Shown here: positions 38,601 through 44,600 of the stretch, piece by piece | Layout: every line of letters starts with the position of its first letter | How positions within the stretch are numbered: the first letter of the stretch is position 1 | NCBI RefSeq assembly: GCF_030272615.1 | Contig: NC_081410.1 | Span: 123,933,640-123,997,639, forward strand | DNA length: 64,000 bases | Source: Cryptomeria japonica | Taxonomy: Eukaryota > Streptophyta > Pinopsida > Cupressales > Cupressaceae | Direction of reading: 5' to 3' | The notes under the pieces: model-generated | The model's database searches: none | Told to the model about the DNA's origin: nothing | What the model saw: the letters and a program-made list of their open reading frames with translations, nothing else | Program-made: the position numbers and the translations under genes

Positions 38601-41600
38601 TGAAGGGGATACCATCGGAGCTGTGCGTGCATCGCATAACCCTCATACCAGGTGCCCAACCGGTACGAAGGAGGCCGTACAGGATGAACAAAACCTACGC
38701 AGCCAAAGTAAATGAGGAGATCAATAAAATGTTGGAAGCCAGGATTATAGTCAAAGTGGAAACAAGTGACTGGGTTTCTCCAATAGTCATCTCCCTTAAA
38801 AAAGAGGCTAATCAAATAAGGATATGTGTGGATTTTAGGTACCTAAATGCAATAACCATCAAGGACCCATTTCCGATCCCATTCACTGACGTGTTCCTTA
38901 GCTTGCTGAGGGAGTCTCTGATGTGTTCCTCCTTGCAATATTCTAGTGATTCACATAAAAAATGCATCATTCACTTGCTTGAAATGAGACTTCTCGTGGA
39001 GTTGCAGCTATGGGTAACAATCATATGCCTTGAATTCATTTTCACCATTACCCACTAAACCCTTACAAATTAATCCTGTGTACCTATAATTTCTGGCTAG
39101 TAGGTAAATAATATAAGAACTCATGATGAAAGATTTTGTTTTCTCCAAGTTTCTCAATTGTTCATCTAAGTTATTGTTGATTATCTTAACCCAATTGAAC
39201 ATCTTAACTCCTGAAGCAATTTCATCAATAAAATAATAAATCTAGGTCTCAAATGGTGCACCCTAAGGACTGCCCATTACTCAATTGAGTAGTAAGATTA
39301 TATCTCCATAATCTTCTTCGAAATCTGTGTGAAGAAGGTTCTTTGGCATCCTCTTATAGGTAGGCCTTGACTTTCCAGCCATAGTTTGTTGATATTGTTG
39401 CACAAGGTTCAAATTGTTCTTCATAAATCCTTGTGGTTTCTTCCTTGGTTTAGAATGTGGTTTTGTTGTAGTTTGGACTTTGGAATCTCGAATGCCTCTT
39501 GGATAGCAAGTTCTCCAAGATATGTCAATACTCTCCCATCAGGTGCAATAATCTGCCTTTCTTGGACATTGTAATGCATGGCACATTCTACAATTAGCTC
39601 ACTGCACTCTATTGCTGGTGGAAATCTGGCTGCCTTGACTATACCATTCATCATCATTCTTTGAGCAATCGGTGTGGGTAAATACCCTTCATATCCATAC
39701 ATTCTTCTTCTAAAGTCCTTGAAATCAACGTGACCAAGGTTGGTGTATCCAACCTTTCTCCATTTTGAAGTGATTTTGGACTTGGGCTGCAGTCCTTTGC
39801 TGGCAAACTTCATTTTGAACCTTTCTTGAAAGTCCCCCTTGAGTGGTCATCTATTTCCTGAAAGAGACATGGAAGTTAAATGAATATTGCTTTCAATAAA
39901 CTCTAAGATTTTAATCCTGATTTCAAACTCTTTTATCCTAAAATTTTACCTTCAACCTGTCATAAAAATTAAAATTCTGTGAAAAATCAGACTGTGAATG
40001 GAGGAAATCTGCTCAACACTTAGTGAAATTCATGAAAAAATAAGTGTTTGAGACTGAAAAAAGATGAAGGAAATAAGTCAATAACTCAAACTTTATACTT
40101 TTGACTGAATCTTGATGAAAAATCTGCCCCTTATTTCTGAAAGAAGATGAAAACTCTTGATTAATTCTTTCTTTTGCTAAAAAAATTCACTACTTGTCTT
40201 TCGAAAATCTTCCTTCCTTGTTGAATTTGGGAGAGAGAGAGAGAGCTCTTCAACTTTCAAACTTGAGAAGAAATGAAAGTGAAATGATATGTTGAAATTG
40301 ATATAAGGCTAAGAAGTTCAAACTCTTTTGGCATCTTTATGTTTTTTTATGTATTCATCGAACTTAGTCCTTTTTCATCCTCCTCGAAATGGCAACTTTA
40401 TCCCTCTAAAAGATTTCAAAAAGAAAGTTTCTATTCTTGCTCCTGGGTGCCACTTCACACAACCAAATTTATCTTCATCTTGTCCATGTAGGTGAATGTG
40501 TTGGCAAGGAATCCTTTAGATTCTCCTTGAGCGAATTTGACATGCGTTTGAGAAATATTTGTAAGTGTTGGGCAAAATTTTCTCTTACCCTTTCAAACTT
40601 GGTCAATCTTTTACCTATGGCGGAGTTCATCATGTGTTAGAATATTTTCTCCTTGATCTTGGCAAACTTCATGTGTTCTCAAGCTATTTTTACCATGCTT
40701 TGGTGGACTTTGGCATATGTTATGCCATTCTTTCATCATGCCTAGGCAGACTTTACTTGGTTTCAAGCCATTTCTCTCCTTTTAGCCTTGGTGGACTTCG
40801 GCATATGATATGCCATTGCATGTTTTTCCTAGGCGGAATTCACCATGGGTTAGGTCATTTCCTTTCTTGAGATGGCGGAGTTGATGTATTAGCAAGCCAT
40901 GTCTTGCTTTGTGTTAGCAGACTTCTTGTAGTTGCAAGTCATTTTTTCCTTTGAGTTGGTGGACTTTGGGTTATGCCAAACCACATCCAACCTTTCCTTA
41001 GGCGGACTTTGCTACACCACAAGACGTTGCACTCACTTTGCATGGGCAAAGTTCACCATGTGCCAAGGCATTGCTCATGAGGCAAGCGCGGAGTTTGCAC
41101 ATTGTCAAGTCATCTCCTCACAAGGCAGGGGTGGAGTTTAGGTGTTGATAAGATATTTTGCTTCTTCAACCTTGGGATGGCGGACTTAATCATTAGTCAA
41201 GGCATTGCACTCACAAGGCGTGGGTAGAGTTTGCCATGGCACAAGTCATTACACTTGAAGCTTGGGCAGAGTTTGCCATTGCACAAGACATTCTCTTCTC
41301 CATCGAAGATATTTCTTTTTTGCCATAAACACAATGGATATTCTTGCTCATTGTCATGTTTGTCTAGAAATTCTGGATCAATGCCTTGTTTGGAGATTTT
41401 TCCCTTGATTTTCATACTTGGTGATACAAACTATTCATTTCAAAGATAGGAACCTTGTTGCCATAACCTAAATGACCCAATCTTGGGTCAACTTTCAAAA
41501 AAGATGAAAAGAAAAGAAAAAAGCAAGTGAAAAAGTTGCTTCTTAGATTGGTCTCGAAGTGCCAAAAATGAAAAAGCAAAAAGCAAAAAACAGAATTCCA

Positions 41601-44600
41601 CAAAAATAGGAAGTTGTCAGAATTGACCCTAAGCAGTTGTGTTTTTTGTCCTTTCACCCGCCTTAGCACTTCTAAGATGTCAAAATGTCCTTTTGATCAT
41701 AATTGGTCCAATTGACTTGAGGAATACTAGAAAACTCTCTAAAGAAAACCCTAACTCTAGACTTGCAAAGATTGGCGAAAAAACCCTAAAAAAGTAGAAA
41801 ACTGGGGGTCCCATTTGCTATGGGGTGATGTGTGAAAAAGGTCACAATAGGGCCCAAAAGCCTGGCTCATAAAAAATGTAATCTGCCACATCAATCCCTA
41901 CAACAGTCTTAGCATAGGATGAGGAAGTCCACTCCTCACCAACAAATATACGTCTCAAAGCTATCTTACTCCAAATCAAGGATTTCAATGTGATGAACTT
42001 GGTGGAAAATCTAGTGATTCCAGAACAAGCCAACTCTTTCTGCCCCGCCTCATTAGGTTAAGGACACATGCATGATTGTATACAAATTCGCAAATATTTT
42101 TAGCCTTCTCTACTCATGTCCTAATCCATGGAATCTTTCCAATGTTCTCCAACATGACGTCAATGCAATGGGTGGCACATGGAGACCAAAATATGGATGG
42201 GTGCCTCTCCATCAAAAGTTTACCTACAACAACATAATTGGCTGCATTATCGGTCACCACTTGTACTACATTCTCCTCACCCACTTTATATATGACCTCT
42301 ATAACCTCACATAGGAAAGTGACATTTTTGGAATATGTAGAAGCATCAATGGACTTCAGGAACATGGTGCCACTTGAAATTTGAAAACAAAGCAAAATCG
42401 GTGATCAACGATCATTCAATAAATCTTAAATTAAAAATAAAATAGTAATCATTAAATCAAATTCAAATTATTCAATCACCTATAGAAGAAACAAGAAAAT
42501 TTAGGAGCATTCGATTTCTCCTTTCTGTCCAACCATCGGTCATGATGGTGCAAACCTTCGTCTTTCATATCTCGTGCTAATCCTATAATGCGGTTTTTAC
42601 ATCAGCCACCGTATCTATCAAAATTTAGCCACTTAACTCAAAATCAAAAGGGGCTTTGAACCCCCACAAATAGTGATGGCATCAACTGTGCTTTGCCAAT
42701 AAAAAGACCTGTCACAAATAAATTAAATAAGTATGTCTATGTCCGATAAAAATTCATTAGACAAAACAATTTGTAAATATTAAAAAGTTAAAACAATCAA
42801 ATAAAAACTAAAAGGAATTAACTAACTGTAAAGAATGGAATGGTGCAATAGTACCAAAATCTTCCAATTGCACGTTTAGCCGCATCGTGTACCTCCTTGT
42901 TCTAACCCATGCTCACAAGCAAAGGTTGGGCATCGAGAGTAGCGTGTGGCTCAAAAAATGAATCCATCTTAGATTTACGAATTCTCGGACCAATGCTTGC
43001 ACTCCCACTACCACTGGCACTAGCAGTAGCAGTAGCAATTGCACTAGGACGATATGGAGGCATGGAAGAAGCCCCTCCAACACAACCAATGCTAGCCAAC
43101 TCCTCCCTTCGCTTCTTCTTCATTTCTTTTGGAGCCTCAAATGTCTCTATTTGCACTTGGCACTCATGAATAGCCTCAGGACGTGCTAGTGTGCAAGGGT
43201 CAGCATCATGGCTACGTATGTCGATAATGTGGTATTTCAATCTATTAATGCTTCCATGAAAAATATGGTTTTCAAAAGTTGAAGGTTGCAGGAATAAGAC
43301 ACAATTACAAAAAAATGAATATTTGTGCATTTTTAAATTATAAATTAATATAAATAAAAGAAATGTAATAGCAATGTTTTGAAACAAAAAACAATGTAAT
43401 GGAATTTGTATTCATTTTCTTTCAAAAAAAATCAGCAAACCCTACCATGTAGATCATTATTTTTTTCAAAACCTAAAGAAATCAGCAACCCTACAATGTA
43501 CATTGTTTTTTTTTTCAAAGCAAACCTTATAATGTACATTGTAGGGTTTGCTGATTTCTTTATGTTATGAAAAAAGAAAACAATCTACATGGTAAGGTTT
43601 GCTGATTTCTTTGAAAGAAAATCAATACGAATGTTTAAAAAAGAAATGTAAATTTTGCTTATAAAATACCAAAAAAACCAAAAAAATTCAATCTTAACTC
43701 TTAGAACAAGGTTGAAATGAAATGCAACCTCTTTCCAATCCTCTCTAACAAGTTCTTGATGTGCCAAATGCAAGTATTATGTTGCCCCAATGCGATTTGT
43801 TGAAGAAATTTTGCTCCTTCTCCTTGCTAGTTGCCCTACTATGCACTCTTATTTTTCCTCACAACTCACTCATCTCCTCTATTTTTTCAATAGAATGAAA
43901 TGAGATGACTTTTAGACCGTAGAAGCAAATATAAGTGAAAAAAAAATAGTTAAAACATGATTTAAAAAGTTTTTTTTTTTGTTTTTGCATTTGCTACCGC
44001 CAGCCAAGTCTTGGCATCGGGCCTTGCTAGGTCCGGGCTGGGTCAGCGAGTCCAAGGACTTGCCTAGACTTGCCCAAGACTTGGTGAGCCTGGGTCCGGA
44101 CCCCTGGGACTTGCCCAAGGTCACCCAGCTCGGGACTCGCCAAGTCTTGGTGAGTCCTGGAACTATGGTCTGAACACAAACATCTGTTCCATTCTTCAAT
44201 GCGCCTTCTCTTCTTTAGCCATATGCTTTATGACCTGTTTTTTGAAAGAGCCTTGCATTGTATGCTGTATGTTAGAACCATATAGTTTTTTTTGTTGAAA
44301 ACCTTGTGCCTTTTCCTAGTCATACAAAAAATTAAGCCATACATTTCATCAAATACAAGCGTTGTACTTCCATAGGAACCTTTTTTTGTACAATAAACTC
44401 TGATTCTTTTTTTTCATTTGTAAATATAACACTCGGGATTTCTTTCTTTCCTCACATCAAATAACTATCTTCATGTAAGTTTAGTATGCAACTATCAATT
44501 CATTTTCTCATTTGCCATCCTTGCAGTAACATTGTCAAAAATACATTACTCTTTTTATGTCCCAAAATGATGAAAAGGATTTCATAATTTTAGAAATGAT

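Larger units (their letters stand above)
34778..38894 (+). mobile_element. G3: gypsy element, 5' half only (LTR-gag-protease-start of RT)
   Basis: It starts with an intact LTR edge TGTTAGGGGTC at 34778, with the LTR ending about 35124, followed by the primer-binding site, an N-terminal region, gag, protease and the first blocks of reverse transcriptase (FRYLNAITIKDPFPIPFTD). It stops abruptly at 38894 inside RT. The rest of RT, integrase and the 3' LTR are missing. Instead of a short target duplication, a 113-bp direct repeat of host (E5) sequence borders it. Its gag and protease are close relatives of G2 and G4. Unlike them it continues past the AFKIF block into RT, so it represents the undeleted form of that family. 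Confidence 0.85.
32257..41849 (-). mobile_element. E5: E-family element with broken ORF, interrupted by G3
   Basis: The minus-strand start is at 41849 (TATTGTGACCTTTTTCACAC, then CATCACCCCATAGCAAATGG), matching the family terminus with one change in the TG end. A tandem-repeat leader (40560-41280) and a homologue of the E2 ORF (39813 down to 32353) follow. The right end was not found, since a GGGGACATTACA remnant abuts at 32256. E5 sits inside hAT3, whose transposase trace stops at 41869. G3 (34778-38894) interrupts the ORF. Many frame breaks show it is much older than E2. Confidence 0.6.
41850..44167 (-). mobile_element. hAT element 3, left part removed by E5 insertion
   Basis: Minus-strand transposase fragments (41869-43387) lie right of E5. 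The right end carries inverted subterminal motifs such as ggactcgccaag / cttggtgagtcc (44133-44157). The terminal atagttccagg (minus, ending about 44167) is compatible with, but not the same as, the CTA(A/G)GTTACCGG ends of hAT 1 and 2. The other terminus was not found. Confidence 0.6.
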
